Assembly: GCF_014646335.1 (NCBI RefSeq)
Contig: NZ_BMNG01000013.1
Coordinates: 62,001 to 126,000, forward strand
Reading direction: 5' to 3'
DNA length: 64,000 bases
Source of the DNA: Streptomyces lasiicapitis
Lineage (GTDB): Bacteria > Actinomycetota > Actinomycetes > Streptomycetales > Streptomycetaceae
Made by a program: the position numbers and the translations under genes. Below, in pieces: positions 31,998-40,140 of the stretch. The notes beneath the pieces were generated by a model. The model searched no databases. It saw only the letters and a list, made by a program, of their open reading frames with translations, and was not told where the DNA came from. The stretch's first letter is position 1, and every line of letters begins with the position of its first letter.

Positions 31998-33055
31998 GAT
32001 TCGAGTGTTCCCGCGGCACGCCGCCCGCCATATCCGGACTGTCCCCCAGCCCGCCCTGACCCGACCCCTACGGGTCGCGTCGAACGGATCCCCCGCAGCA
32101 CCTCCGCGCCCAGTGCGGTCGCCGGATTCCCCAGGTCGAAGGGCAGGTCGAAGTGGTGGCGCCCGCGCACGACCAGGTCCGTGACCTCGGCACGGCCGAG
32201 TCGCGCCCGACGCACGAACTCCTGCTGCTGTCGGGCGAATTCGCCGGTCTCGTTCTCGCCGCGGGCGACGATCAGGCGGGGCAGGGCGGGCACCCCGGCC
32301 GCCGGAGTGGGCGCCCCGGACGCCTCCGGCAGCAGCCTCATCGGGCTGCACTCGCGTGCCTCCGCCCCGTCCATGCCCAGCGCGTCGTTGACGTACGTGT
32401 GCCGCAGCAGTTCCAGGTCGTACACCCCGCTGACGAGTGTGGCCGAGGCGACCGCGGCGGACGGCTCGGTCCCCGCCTGCCGCCAGCCCGCCGTGTCGAG
32501 CAGCGCGGAGGCGACGAGGTGCGCGCCGGCGGAGTGCCCGGCCAGGTGCACCGTGCGGGGCGCGCCCGGCAGTCCGGCGCGGCCCGTGCAGATCCGGCGC
32601 AGGGACTCGACCGCCGCCGCCGTGAGCCGGCGCATCGAGTACGCGGGCGCCAGGCCGTAGCCGAGGGCGGCGAAGGAGATGCCCGCCGCCACGAAGTCCC
32701 GGGCGGCGAAGGCGGCTTCGGACTTGCTGAGCTCCTGCCAGTAGCCGCCGTGCACGAAGACGAGGAGGGGGGCGTCGGCGTCGGGCGCGGGGAAGTAGTC
32801 GAGGGACTGCTCGGGCAGCGGGCCGCAGGGGATGTCCCGATGGACGGTCAGTTCGGCACGGGCTCGGGCGCTGTCGGCCGCGTACCGGTCGAGGTGGTCG
32901 GTGAGGTCGTCCACGAGGGAGCTGGGCGAATACTCGCGATCGAGCTCACGTCGCTCCTCCTCGCCGCGCGGCGCACAGGGGGCAGTGGGCGCGCCCGGCG
33001 CAAACGGTGCACCCGGCGCAGCCGATGTACCCGGCGCGGTCGGTGCACCCGTCAC
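31994..33055 (-). CDS. Kynurenine formamidase (alpha/beta hydrolase)
   Basis: Protein of 353 residues from GTG 33053-33055, overlapping the dioxygenase stop (GTGA). It has the formamidase/esterase oxyanion motif HGGYW (102-106), nucleophile Ser175 in AGHSAGAHL, the N-terminal EYSPSSLVDDL typical of actinobacterial formamidases, and a late His in GRHHFDLPFDL. It hydrolyses N-formylkynurenine to kynurenine. Next to a tryptophan dioxygenase and with a tryptophan halogenase in the cluster, it should act on the chlorinated substrate, like Tar16 of taromycin. The first 30 residues are a GAP/TAP-rich repeat not expected in the family, but no closer in-frame start with a ribosome site was seen. Confidence 0.9.
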   Translation of the reverse strand: MTGAPTAPGTSAAPGAPFAPGAPTAPCAPRGEEERRELDREYSPSSLVDDLTDHLDRYAADSARARAELTVHRDIPCGPLPEQSLDYFPAPDADAPLLVFVHGGYWQELSKSEAAFAARDFVAAGISFAALGYGLAPAYSMRRLTAAAVESLRRICTGRAGLPGAPRTVHLAGHSAGAHLVASALLDTAGWRQAGTEPSAAVASATLVSGVYDLELLRHTYVNDALGMDGAEARECSPMRLLPEASGAPTPAAGVPALPRLIVARGENETGEFARQQQEFVRRARLGRAEVTDLVVRGRHHFDLPFDLGNPATALGAEVLRGIRSTRPVGVGSGRAGGQSGYGGRRAAGTLES

Positions 33056-33747
33056 GACGCCGCCGCCCACACATCCGGCAGCACCCTGCGCCGCGCCGCG
33101 AGCCAGAGGTACTTGGCGCCGTCCGACCCCGCCGTCCCCGTGGCACCGCCGAGGAAGCGCTCGGCGAGGACCGCGTGCCGGGCGCGCCATATCGCGAGCG
33201 CCTCGTCGAAGTCGATCAGCGCTCCACGGACCTGCTCGACGGCGGCCGGGTCGGCGCAGCCCTCGACGAAGTCGCGGTACGCCTCCTGTACGGAGCGCTC
33301 CTCCAGACGGGTGCGCAGCCGCGCCCGGTCGCCCTCGGAGAATCCCTCGGTGTTCAGAAAACGCGTGTCCCGCAGCCCGCAGAGATATTCGACCTCCCGG
33401 AACTGCGCGGACTGGAATCCGCTCGCGCTGCCCAGCTCCGTGCGTATCGCGTCGAATGCCGCGGGGGTGAGCGTGGCGAGGCCGTCGAACTGTCGCGTCA
33501 GCGTGCTCACGATGATGGGAAGCGGCGCGACCCGACGGGCGGCGAGAGGAGCGTCACCCGCGTCGAGAGCGGCGCGGACCGCCTCCAAGTGCCGCAGCAT
33601 GACGGCGAAGAAGATCTCGCACGACTGGTGCGTGGCCAGGAACAGGACGCTGTCCACGTCGTCGTCTTCGTGCACGCGCGCGCTCTTCAGGAGTTCATCG
33701 AGCTGGAGTATCTGCCCATAGGACGGTTCGACGGCTCGGCCGTTCAC
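33052..33747 (-). CDS. Tryptophan 2,3-dioxygenase
   Basis: Protein of 231 residues from GTG 33745-33747, which has a strong AGGAAGGGG ribosome site six bases upstream; the longer open frame to 33939 is not conserved. Family landmarks: SYGQILQLDELL, His40 in ATHQSCEIFF (substrate base), SASGFQSAQFREVEYLCG with Arg117 (carboxylate contact), heme-ligand His191 in WRARHAVLAERF, and the substrate loop GATGTAGSDG. It opens the indole ring of tryptophan to N-formylkynurenine using heme and O2. It is somewhat shorter than typical bacterial enzymes but no key residue is missing. First gene of an operon with formamidase, membrane protein and A enzyme. Position with the halogenase points to 6-chlorotryptophan as substrate. 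Confidence 0.94.
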   Translation of the reverse strand: MNGRAVEPSYGQILQLDELLKSARVHEDDDVDSVLFLATHQSCEIFFAVMLRHLEAVRAALDAGDAPLAARRVAPLPIIVSTLTRQFDGLATLTPAAFDAIRTELGSASGFQSAQFREVEYLCGLRDTRFLNTEGFSEGDRARLRTRLEERSVQEAYRDFVEGCADPAAVEQVRGALIDFDEALAIWRARHAVLAERFLGGATGTAGSDGAKYLWLAARRRVLPDVWAAAS

Positions 33748-33834
33748 AGCAGACCCCTTCCTCGCAGACGGAAGGGTCTGCGCTTGCACGCGCGCACCGA
33801 ATTCCCGGCGGTCGCGTAATGGCGTGGCTTTGGG

Positions 33835-33886
33835 TTCGTATGACGTCGGCTTCTTATGGCGCTGAGACTTCGTACGACGTTGGCTT
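33835..33886. repeat. Imperfect 18-bp direct repeat upstream of the dioxygenase operon
   Basis: TTCGTATGACGTCGGCTT (33835-33852) and TTCGTACGACGTTGGCTT (33869-33886) differ at two positions and start 34 bp apart. They are 88-140 bp before the dioxygenase start. A regulator-binding role is inferred; the sequence differs from the TGTCAG boxes elsewhere in the cluster. I saw no other clear element in 33748-33993. Confidence 0.6.
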
Positions 33887-33993
33887 CGTGTTGCGAGCCT
33901 AACCAGCGGAAATTCCCCAAGCACCGTCATCAAGTGCACACTTAAAAGCGCACCTCACCACGGACCGCAAGCACGGAATACCAGGACGGTCAG

Positions 33994-34857
33994 ATGCCCC
34001 GCACCACCCGCACCACCCGCACCACCCCGCTGGCCGCCCTCGCCCTCGCCGCCGCCCTCGCGGTGCTCACGAGCTGCTCGACCGACACCGGCTCCGCGAA
34101 CGAACCCGCGAAGCGGAACCGAACCTCCGCGGACAACACCCCCCGCCCGCCGTCCCCCGACACCGCCTTCGACTACCAACTCGGCGGCGCCTACCCGCCC
34201 CCCGACGGCGTCCGCGCCGTCTCCCGCGACCGCTCCGCCAAGCCCGTCCCCGGCCGCTACAACATCTGTTACGTCAACGCCTTCCAGGCCCAGCCGGGCA
34301 AGGAGGCCGCCGCCTGGTGGGAGGACAAGCACCCCGGCCTGATCCTGCGCGACGACGACGGCGACCCGGTGATCGACGAGGACTGGGACGAGCCGCTGCT
34401 CGACATCTCGACCGCCGCCAAACGCGAGGAACTCCTCGGCGTCGTCGGCCGTTGGATGGACGACTGCGCTCGCGACGGGTTCGACGCGATCGAGCCCGAC
34501 AACCTCGACTCCTACGCCCGCTCCGACGGCCGCCTCGACCCGGCCGACGCGACGGCGTTCGCCCGGCTCCTCGTCCGCCGGGCGCACGAGCAGGGCCTCG
34601 CGATCGCGCAGAAGAACACGGCGGAACTCCTCGGCAAGCGCATCGGATTCGACTTCGCGGTCGTCGAGGAGTGCGGACAGTACGACGAGTGCGGGGCGTT
34701 CTCGTCGGCGTACGAAAGGAGGGTCTTCGACATCGAATACGAGAAGAAGGGGTACGACGCGGCGTGCCGCCGCTGGGGCGGAAAGCTGTCCATCGTCCTG
34801 CGGGACCGGGACGTGCGGGCGGCTGGAGAGAGGGGGTACGTGTACCGGCGGTGCTGA
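33994..34857 (+). CDS. Lipoprotein, GH114-type endo-alpha-1,4-polygalactosaminidase-like
   Basis: Protein of 287 residues with a lipoprotein signal peptide (ALALAAALAVLTSCSTD; lipobox LTSC). The mature part has the GH114 (TM1410-like) barrel pattern: NICYVNAFQAQPG, ISTAAKREELLGVVGRWMDD, DGFDAIEPDNLDSY, AHEQGLAIAQKNTAELL, DFAVVEECGQYDEC. The acidic residues in 'DAIEPDN' and 'VVEECGQ' are the family's likely catalytic positions. Such enzymes cut galactosamine-containing polysaccharides at the cell surface. It is divergent from the dioxygenase operon and probably marks the first gene outside the peptide cluster. Confidence 0.85.
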   Translation: MPRTTRTTRTTPLAALALAAALAVLTSCSTDTGSANEPAKRNRTSADNTPRPPSPDTAFDYQLGGAYPPPDGVRAVSRDRSAKPVPGRYNICYVNAFQAQPGKEAAAWWEDKHPGLILRDDDGDPVIDEDWDEPLLDISTAAKREELLGVVGRWMDDCARDGFDAIEPDNLDSYARSDGRLDPADATAFARLLVRRAHEQGLAIAQKNTAELLGKRIGFDFAVVEECGQYDECGAFSSAYERRVFDIEYEKKGYDAACRRWGGKLSIVLRDRDVRAAGERGYVYRRC

Positions 34858-34894
34858 GTCTCGCCGGGGGCGGTCCGCGTGGTCCGAGGTGCAC

Positions 34895-35078
34895 CTCGCC
34901 CTGCGTGTCCGGCGCCCCGCGTGTCCGGCGCACTGTGTGTCCGGCGCCCTGCGTGTCCCTCACCCTGCGTGCCCCTCGCTCCGCGTATCCCGCGCGACGC
35001 GCATCCCGCGCGACGCGCATCCGGCGCGACACGCATCCGTCGCGACGCCTATCCCGCCCACCGCATATCCCTCGCACC
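34895..35078. repeat. Tandem array of a 16-bp unit, about 11 copies
   Basis: The octamer GCGTGTCC or a variant (GTGTGTCC, GCGTATCC, GCGCATCC, GCATATCC) recurs at 34903, 34919, 34935, 34951, 34967, 34983, 34999, 35015, 35031, 35047 and 35063, always 16 bp apart, with GGCGCCC- or CGCGCGA-type filling. The unit drifts from a GTGTCC form on the left to a GCATCC form on the right. Sixteen is not a multiple of three, so it is not coding. It fills most of the gap between the GH114-like gene and the sensor kinase. Confidence 0.85.
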
Positions 35079-35141
35079 GGTGAGGACGTGGCCCCTCGGC
35101 CGCCGCGATACTGGCAGCCGCCTCCGCCCGGGAGCCGCCCC

Positions 35142-36488
35142 ATGCCGCAGCGCCGCAACCGTCCCGACCAGCCGTCCAACTCCTCCCACCCGACCGCCCT
35201 TTCCCGTCCCACTCGCCTTTCACGTCTGACCAAGCTGACCAAGCTGACCAGCCTCACCGGTCGGCATCCGTACGTCGTGGACTCCGCGCTCGCCGCGCTC
35301 GTGCTGTTCGCCGTGTCGATGCAGTTCGTCTTCCCCGACGACGGCGGCGACCGGCTGACGGTGCTCGGCTTCCTGCTCGCCGCCGGGACGGCCGTGCCGC
35401 TCGCGTGGCGGCGGCGGGCGCCCATGACGAGCGTCTATCTCGTCAGCCTGTTCACGCCCGCGATGGCGATCTACCGGCAGCCGCCTCCCGATGTGGCGTA
35501 CGGCGGGCTCGTCGCGCTGTACACGCTGGCGCTGGTCGGGCGGCCGGTGGAGCGGCGGGTGGTGTTCGCGGTGTGGCTGGTCGCGTCGACGGCCACGATG
35601 ACGTTCCGGGAGCGGGCCGATTCGTTCGAGTACGCCTTTCATCTACTGAGCTTCGTGAGTGCGTACGGGTTCGGGGTGCTTGCTCGTGTGCAGCGGGCGT
35701 ACACGGCGGCGCTGGAGGACCGGGCGCGGCGGCTCGAGCGGGAGCGGGCCAGTGAGACGGCGCGGGCGGTGGCGGAGGAGCGGGCGCGGATCGCCCGGGA
35801 CATGCATGACGTGCTGGCGCACGCGGTGAGTCTGATGGTGGTGCAGGCGGAGGCGGGGCCCGTGGTGGTGCGGAGCGATCCGGACCGGGCGGTGGGGGTG
35901 TTCGACGCGATCGGCTCCGCCGGGCGGGACGCGATGGTGCAGTTGCGACGGATTCTGGGGGTGTTGCGAGAGGCGGAGGACGCGTCGGCGCGGGAGCCGC
36001 AGCCGACGTTGGCGGCGTTGCCCGCGCTCGTGCGGGACGTGGAACTTGCCGGGATGCGGGTGGAGTTGCGGGTCACCGGGGAGCCGGTTGCCCTTCGGGC
36101 GGATGTGGGGGTGGCGGCGTATCGGGTGGTGCAGGAGGCGCTGACGAATGTGCTGAAGCATGCGGGGGCTGCGTGCGTATGCCTCGAACTCGCTTGGGGC
36201 AAAGGCGAGTTGGCGCTCACCGTCACGGATGACGGGGCAACGGATGACGGAGCAGGGGGCACTGTCAACGGTGGTGCGCGCGTTCACGGCTCCACCGGGG
36301 GCGGCCTCGGAGGGCACAAGGGCCAGGGGATCGTGGGGATCAGGGAGCGGGCGGCCGCCTGTGGGGGCTTCGCTGAGCTCGGGCCCGTCTCCGGTGGGGG
36401 ATTTCGTGTCGCTGTGCGGCTGCCCACGGCATCCTTGACGGATGAGCATCCGCGTAGTGGTGGCCGACGACCAGGAGCTGGTCCGTAG
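35142..36488 (+). CDS. Two-component sensor histidine kinase (NarL-type partner)
   Basis: Protein of 448 residues. The N-terminal half has several membrane segments (SALAALVLFAVSMQFVF, TVLGFLLAAGTAVPLAW, VFAVWLVASTATMTF). Dimerisation/phosphoacceptor His is in RIARDMHDVLAHAVSLMVVQ, the HisKA_3 motif, followed by VVQEALTNVLKHAG and GQGIVGIRERAAACGG of the ATPase domain. I place the start at ATG 35142 with GGAG ten bases upstream; the frame is open far upstream but overlaps the GH114-like gene. The short repeat LTKLTKLTSL lies near the start. The 3' end overlaps the response-regulator gene by 47 bp. Stimulus unknown. Confidence 0.9.
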   Translation: MPQRRNRPDQPSNSSHPTALSRPTRLSRLTKLTKLTSLTGRHPYVVDSALAALVLFAVSMQFVFPDDGGDRLTVLGFLLAAGTAVPLAWRRRAPMTSVYLVSLFTPAMAIYRQPPPDVAYGGLVALYTLALVGRPVERRVVFAVWLVASTATMTFRERADSFEYAFHLLSFVSAYGFGVLARVQRAYTAALEDRARRLERERASETARAVAEERARIARDMHDVLAHAVSLMVVQAEAGPVVVRSDPDRAVGVFDAIGSAGRDAMVQLRRILGVLREAEDASAREPQPTLAALPALVRDVELAGMRVELRVTGEPVALRADVGVAAYRVVQEALTNVLKHAGAACVCLELAWGKGELALTVTDDGATDDGAGGTVNGGARVHGSTGGGLGGHKGQGIVGIRERAAACGGFAELGPVSGGGFRVAVRLPTASLTDEHPRSGGRRPGAGP

Positions 36489-37134
36489 CGGCTTCACGAT
36501 GATCCTTGACGCGCAGCCCGGCATCGAAGTGGTGGCGGAGGCGGGTGACGGCGTCGAGGCGCTCGAAGCGGTGCGCCGCCACACCCCGGACGTGCTCCTG
36601 CTGGACATCCGCATGCCGGTGATGGACGGCATCGAGGCCGCGCGGGCCGTCTGCGCGGAGTCCACCTGCCGCGTGGTGATGCTGACGACGTTCGACGTCG
36701 ACTCGTATGTGTACGACGCCCTGTACGCGGGCGCGAGCGGCTTCCTGCTCAAGGATGTGCGCCGCGACGACCTGGTGCACGCCGTGCGCGTGGTCGCCGC
36801 GGGCGACTCGCTGCTCGCCCCGTCCGTGACCCGGCGCCTGATCGCCGACTTCGTACGCAGGGGACGTACCACCGAGTCCGTGTCCGTCACGACGTCCCCC
36901 GCGCAGCGCCTCGCCGTGCTCACCGCCCGCGAGGAGGAGACGCTGCGCCTGCTGGCCCGCGGCCTGTCGAACGCGGAGATCGCCGCGGCCTTCGTGGTCA
37001 GCGAGCACACCGTGAAGACCCATGTCAGCAACGTCCTCTCGAAGTTGGCGCTGCGCGACCGCGTACAGGCGGTGATCTGCGCGTACGAGAGCGGCCTCGT
37101 CGTGGCGGGAGAGACGACGGACGCCAACGACTGA
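36442..37134 (+). CDS. NarL/FixJ-family response regulator
   Basis: Protein of 230 residues: receiver domain with the phosphoacceptor Asp in DVLLLDIRMPVMDG, Thr in VVMLTTFD, Lys in GFLLKDVRRDDL, and a C-terminal LuxR-type helix-turn-helix LTAREEETLRLLARGLSNAE, IAAAFVVSEHTVKTHVSNVL. Overlaps and is coupled to the upstream kinase. The MmpL transporter gene follows 367 bp later on the same strand and is a plausible target. Confidence 0.94.
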   Translation: MSIRVVVADDQELVRSGFTMILDAQPGIEVVAEAGDGVEALEAVRRHTPDVLLLDIRMPVMDGIEAARAVCAESTCRVVMLTTFDVDSYVYDALYAGASGFLLKDVRRDDLVHAVRVVAAGDSLLAPSVTRRLIADFVRRGRTTESVSVTTSPAQRLAVLTAREEETLRLLARGLSNAEIAAAFVVSEHTVKTHVSNVLSKLALRDRVQAVICAYESGLVVAGETTDAND

Positions 37135-37501
37135 CCGCGTGCGGTGACCTGGCGGCGCCTCCCTGCCTGAGGGCCCCGCCGACCCGAGACTCCGCCGACC
37201 CGTGCCCCTGTGGCCCCACCAAATCCTGGGCCCCGCCACCCCAAGGCATCCCCCGCCCGAGGGACCCCTCGCCCGCACGGGCGAGCCCCCAAGACCGCTC
37301 CGCACGGCGATCCGCGACCCCGCCCGCCCCGGCGAAGCTGTGGCCGACAGCAATCGTCAGCCGGCGCCGGTCGTCAGTCGACGCCAGCCGTCACTCATCA
37401 GCCATCGCCAGCCATCACCCAAGGATCCGGGGACAGGGACAAGCACAAGGCCGCCAGGGTCAGAGCGCCGCCCAAGGCCCCGGGGCCGGTAAGGAGCCAC
37501 C
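37135..37501. other. 367-bp intergenic region, no gene seen
   Basis: GC-rich and C-rich on the plus strand. The last 130 bp contain degenerate repeats of the CGTCAGCC / CATCAGCCATCGCCAGCCAT type (about 37365-37420) and end in AAGGAGCC, a ribosome site for the MmpL start at 37502. No hairpin terminator or convincing promoter was recognised. Confidence 0.5.
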
Positions 37502-39739
37502 ATGCTCGCCCCCCTCGCGCGAACGGCGACCCGCCGCCCGCGCACCGTGCTCGCCCTCTGGTTCCTGCTGCTCGTCGTCGGACTCGGCTTCGGTACGCGG
37601 GTGTTCGGCGACCTCACCTCGACGGTGGAGGACGTGCCGGGCAGCGAGTCGCTCGTCGCGGACGAGCTCCTCGCGCGACTCGACCCCGACGGCGACGAGT
37701 TCACGGCGGTCGTCACCGGTGGCCCGGTCCGGGACGGCGCCGTGCGCGCGGCGGTGTCCGGGGCCCTCGCGGACGTACGTGAGAGCCCCGGCATCGCCCG
37801 TGCGGCCGACCCGTACACGACCGAGGGCCTGGTGGCCGCCGACGGCAGCGCGCTGCTGATACCGGTCACGCTCAAGGGCGGCCTCGACGACGACGCCGAG
37901 GAGGACGCGGTGGGCGACGCCGCGGACCGGCTGCGGGAGATCGCCGCGGCCCCGCTGAGCAGCGGCGACCGCGTCGACGTGGCCGTCAGCGGCGATCCGC
38001 TGCTCGGCGAGCAGATGGGCGGCCGGGCCGAGGAGGACGTGGCGCGGGCCGAGTTGATCACTCTCCCCGCCGTGCTCGTCGTGCTGCTGCTGATCTTCGG
38101 CGGGCTGCGCGCGGCAGGGCTTCCGCTGCTCGTCGCGGTGAGCGGGGTGGCGGGCGCGTTCCTGACGCTGTTCGGGTTCGGCCAGTTCACGGAGATATCG
38201 GTGTACGCGGTGCAGGTGGTCACGATGCTGGGGCTCGGCCTCGCCGTGGACTACGCGTTGCTGATGGTGATGCGGTTCCGCGAGGAGCGCGTACAGGAGA
38301 GCGATGTCGTACGGGCGGTGCGCGCGACGGTCGCGCACGCCGGGCGGACCGTGCTGTTCTCCGGACTGACGGTGGCCGTGTGCCTGTCGGGTCTTGTGTG
38401 GTTCCCGAGCCCGTTCCTGCGCAGCATGGGCCTTGCGGCGGGCGCGGTGGTCGTGGTCGACATGCTGGCGGCGCTGACGCTGCTGCCCGCGCTGCTCACG
38501 CTGTTCGGCGGCAAGATGACACCACGCGAGCGCCGCGTTCGTAAGCTGCCCAAGCTCAGTACGCAGCCCAAGCTCGGTACCCTGCCCAAGCTCCGTACGC
38601 TCCACAAGCTCCGTACGCGCACCGCCGCGGCGCAGCGCGAACCCGGCGCCTTCTTCGCGCGCCTCGCGCTCTTCTCCGTACGCCGCCCCCTGGCCGTCGC
38701 GACGACCGTCGTCGCCGCGCTCGCCGTGCTCGCGCTGCCGGTGTTCGGCATGCGCATCGAGATCGGCGACGCCCGCCAGTTGCCGCACGACACGGAGGCG
38801 CGGCAGTTGTACGACGCCGTGCGCGAGCACTTCCCGCCCGGCACGGACACCAACACCGTGGACGTGCTGATCAGGCCGGGCGCCGAACCGGACTGCGAGC
38901 GCAAGATCCGCGCGCTGCCGGGCGTGACGCGGGCGGAGAGCGAGCGGCTGAGCGACGGCACGACGCTCCTGAGCCTGACCCCGAGCGGTTCGGCGGACGG
39001 TCCGGCCGCGACCCGCCTGGTGGAGCGCGTACGAGATCTGCGGGGCGCCGAACCCGTCGAGGTCACCGGCACCGCGGCGAGCCTCGTCGACTTCCGCGGG
39101 ATGCTCGCCGAACGCGCCCCGTGGGCCGTACTCACCGTCCTCGCGGGCCTGTTCGTCCTGCTCTTCGCCTTCACGGGCTCGCTGCTCAGCCCGCTGCGCA
39201 CGCTCCTGACGACGCTGCTCAGCCTGGGTGCCGCGCTCGGCGTGGTGGTGTGGGTGTTCCAGGACGGGCACGGCGCGAGCCTGCTCGGCGGCGAGGGGCT
39301 CGGGGCGCTCAGCCTGACGGCGCCGCCGCTGATCATCGCGATCGCGTTCGGTCTGGCGATGGACTACGAGCTGTTCATCCTGGCGCGGATGCGCGAGTCC
39401 TGGACGTCGGGGCCTGCGGCGGGCGACCACCGGGCGGCGATCGTGGCGGGGCTGCGCAGTTCCGGTCGGGTGGTGAGCTGCGCGGCGCTGCTGCTTGCCA
39501 TCGTCTTCGGCGGGTTCATGACGGGCGGCTTCTCACCGATCCTGCAGATCGGGCTCGGCCTGACGCTGGCGGTCCTCATCGACGCCACGGTCGTACGGAT
39601 GTTCCTGGTGCCGGCGGCGATGGCGTTGCTCGGCCGCCGCGCCTGGTGGGCGCCGCCGCGGCTGCGGCGCCTGCATCAGCGGTACGGGCTCTCCGAGACA
39701 CCGGAACCCACTCCCGAACCGACCCCGCAAGCACACTGA
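37502..39739 (+). CDS. MMPL-family (RND-type) transporter
   Basis: Protein of 745 residues with the duplicated MmpL layout. The N-terminal helix (TVLALWFLLLVVGLGFGTRV) precedes a large external domain. The first bundle includes GLGLAVDYALLMVMRFREER and a second external domain precedes the second bundle with AIAFGLAMDYELFILARMRE. Both carry the Asp-Tyr proton-relay pair. A cytoplasmic linker at about 345-375 contains four six-residue repeats (see 38549-38620). It exports lipids or lipophilic compounds. Two-component genes lie on both sides; the upstream pair is the more likely regulator. Link to the peptide cluster is not shown. Confidence 0.92.
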   Translation: MLAPLARTATRRPRTVLALWFLLLVVGLGFGTRVFGDLTSTVEDVPGSESLVADELLARLDPDGDEFTAVVTGGPVRDGAVRAAVSGALADVRESPGIARAADPYTTEGLVAADGSALLIPVTLKGGLDDDAEEDAVGDAADRLREIAAAPLSSGDRVDVAVSGDPLLGEQMGGRAEEDVARAELITLPAVLVVLLLIFGGLRAAGLPLLVAVSGVAGAFLTLFGFGQFTEISVYAVQVVTMLGLGLAVDYALLMVMRFREERVQESDVVRAVRATVAHAGRTVLFSGLTVAVCLSGLVWFPSPFLRSMGLAAGAVVVVDMLAALTLLPALLTLFGGKMTPRERRVRKLPKLSTQPKLGTLPKLRTLHKLRTRTAAAQREPGAFFARLALFSVRRPLAVATTVVAALAVLALPVFGMRIEIGDARQLPHDTEARQLYDAVREHFPPGTDTNTVDVLIRPGAEPDCERKIRALPGVTRAESERLSDGTTLLSLTPSGSADGPAATRLVERVRDLRGAEPVEVTGTAASLVDFRGMLAERAPWAVLTVLAGLFVLLFAFTGSLLSPLRTLLTTLLSLGAALGVVVWVFQDGHGASLLGGEGLGALSLTAPPLIIAIAFGLAMDYELFILARMRESWTSGPAAGDHRAAIVAGLRSSGRVVSCAALLLAIVFGGFMTGGFSPILQIGLGLTLAVLIDATVVRMFLVPAAMALLGRRAWWAPPRLRRLHQRYGLSETPEPTPEPTPQAH
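38549..38620 (+). repeat. In-frame 18-bp repeat, four copies, in the MmpL linker
   Basis: Four 18-bp units starting CCCAAGCTC or CACAAGCTC encode PKLSTQ, PKLGTL, PKLRTL and HKLRTR. A fifth, degenerate half unit (RKL) precedes. The unit length keeps the frame, so copy number can change without breaking the gene. Basic residues suggest a cytoplasmic loop. Confidence 0.8.
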
Positions 39740-39752
39740 CGGACCGCCGCCG

Positions 39753-40052
39753 TCAGGACAGCACCACCACATCCATGAGCAGGGCCGCGACCAGACCGGC
39801 ACCCATCAGGTAGCTGCCGAGTCTGGTCCGGCCGCGTCTGCTGAGCTCGATGACCAGGCCGCAGAGTATGAGAAGCAGCCCGTACACGCCGACGACCAGG
39901 ACGGACGACCGGCTCGCGAGCCGGATCCCGAGCAGCACCCCGGCGGCGGCCATCAGCAGCGAGGCCGCGGCGATGCGCAGCCGGCGGGCCTGGCGCGGGG
40001 TGAGTCCGGCGCGTTCCGGCTGGTCCGGCGGCACTTGGTCGGAGTCGCTCAT
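39753..40052 (-). CDS. Small membrane protein, hypothetical
   Basis: Protein of 99 residues with three hydrophobic segments (IAAASLLMAAAGVLLGIRLA, SVLVVGVYGLLLILCGLVIE, SYLMGAGLVAALLMDVVVLS) after a polar N-terminus with PERAGLTPRQARRLR. No enzyme motif is visible and I do not know its role. It converges on the MmpL gene with only 13 bp between stops. Behind its neighbour's stop, 40095-40130 carries three 12-bp tandem units (GAACTCAGCGAG type). Confidence 0.75.
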   Translation of the reverse strand: MSDSDQVPPDQPERAGLTPRQARRLRIAAASLLMAAAGVLLGIRLASRSSVLVVGVYGLLLILCGLVIELSRRGRTRLGSYLMGAGLVAALLMDVVVLS

Positions 40053-40140
40053 GCCGAGATCGTAGTCGAGGGGTACACGTCAAAACGTACGAAGGAACTC
40101 AGCGAGGAACTCACCGAGGGACTCACGGACGTGCGGGCAC

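Noticed and set aside
30897..32351. 484-residue version of the membrane protein
   Set aside because: The upstream part is formamidase DNA in a different frame; the coupled ATG at 31995-31997 fits better.
34317..36488. 723-residue version of the sensor kinase
   Set aside because: The extension overlaps the GH114-like gene and runs through the 16-bp repeats; the kinase fold begins after 35142.
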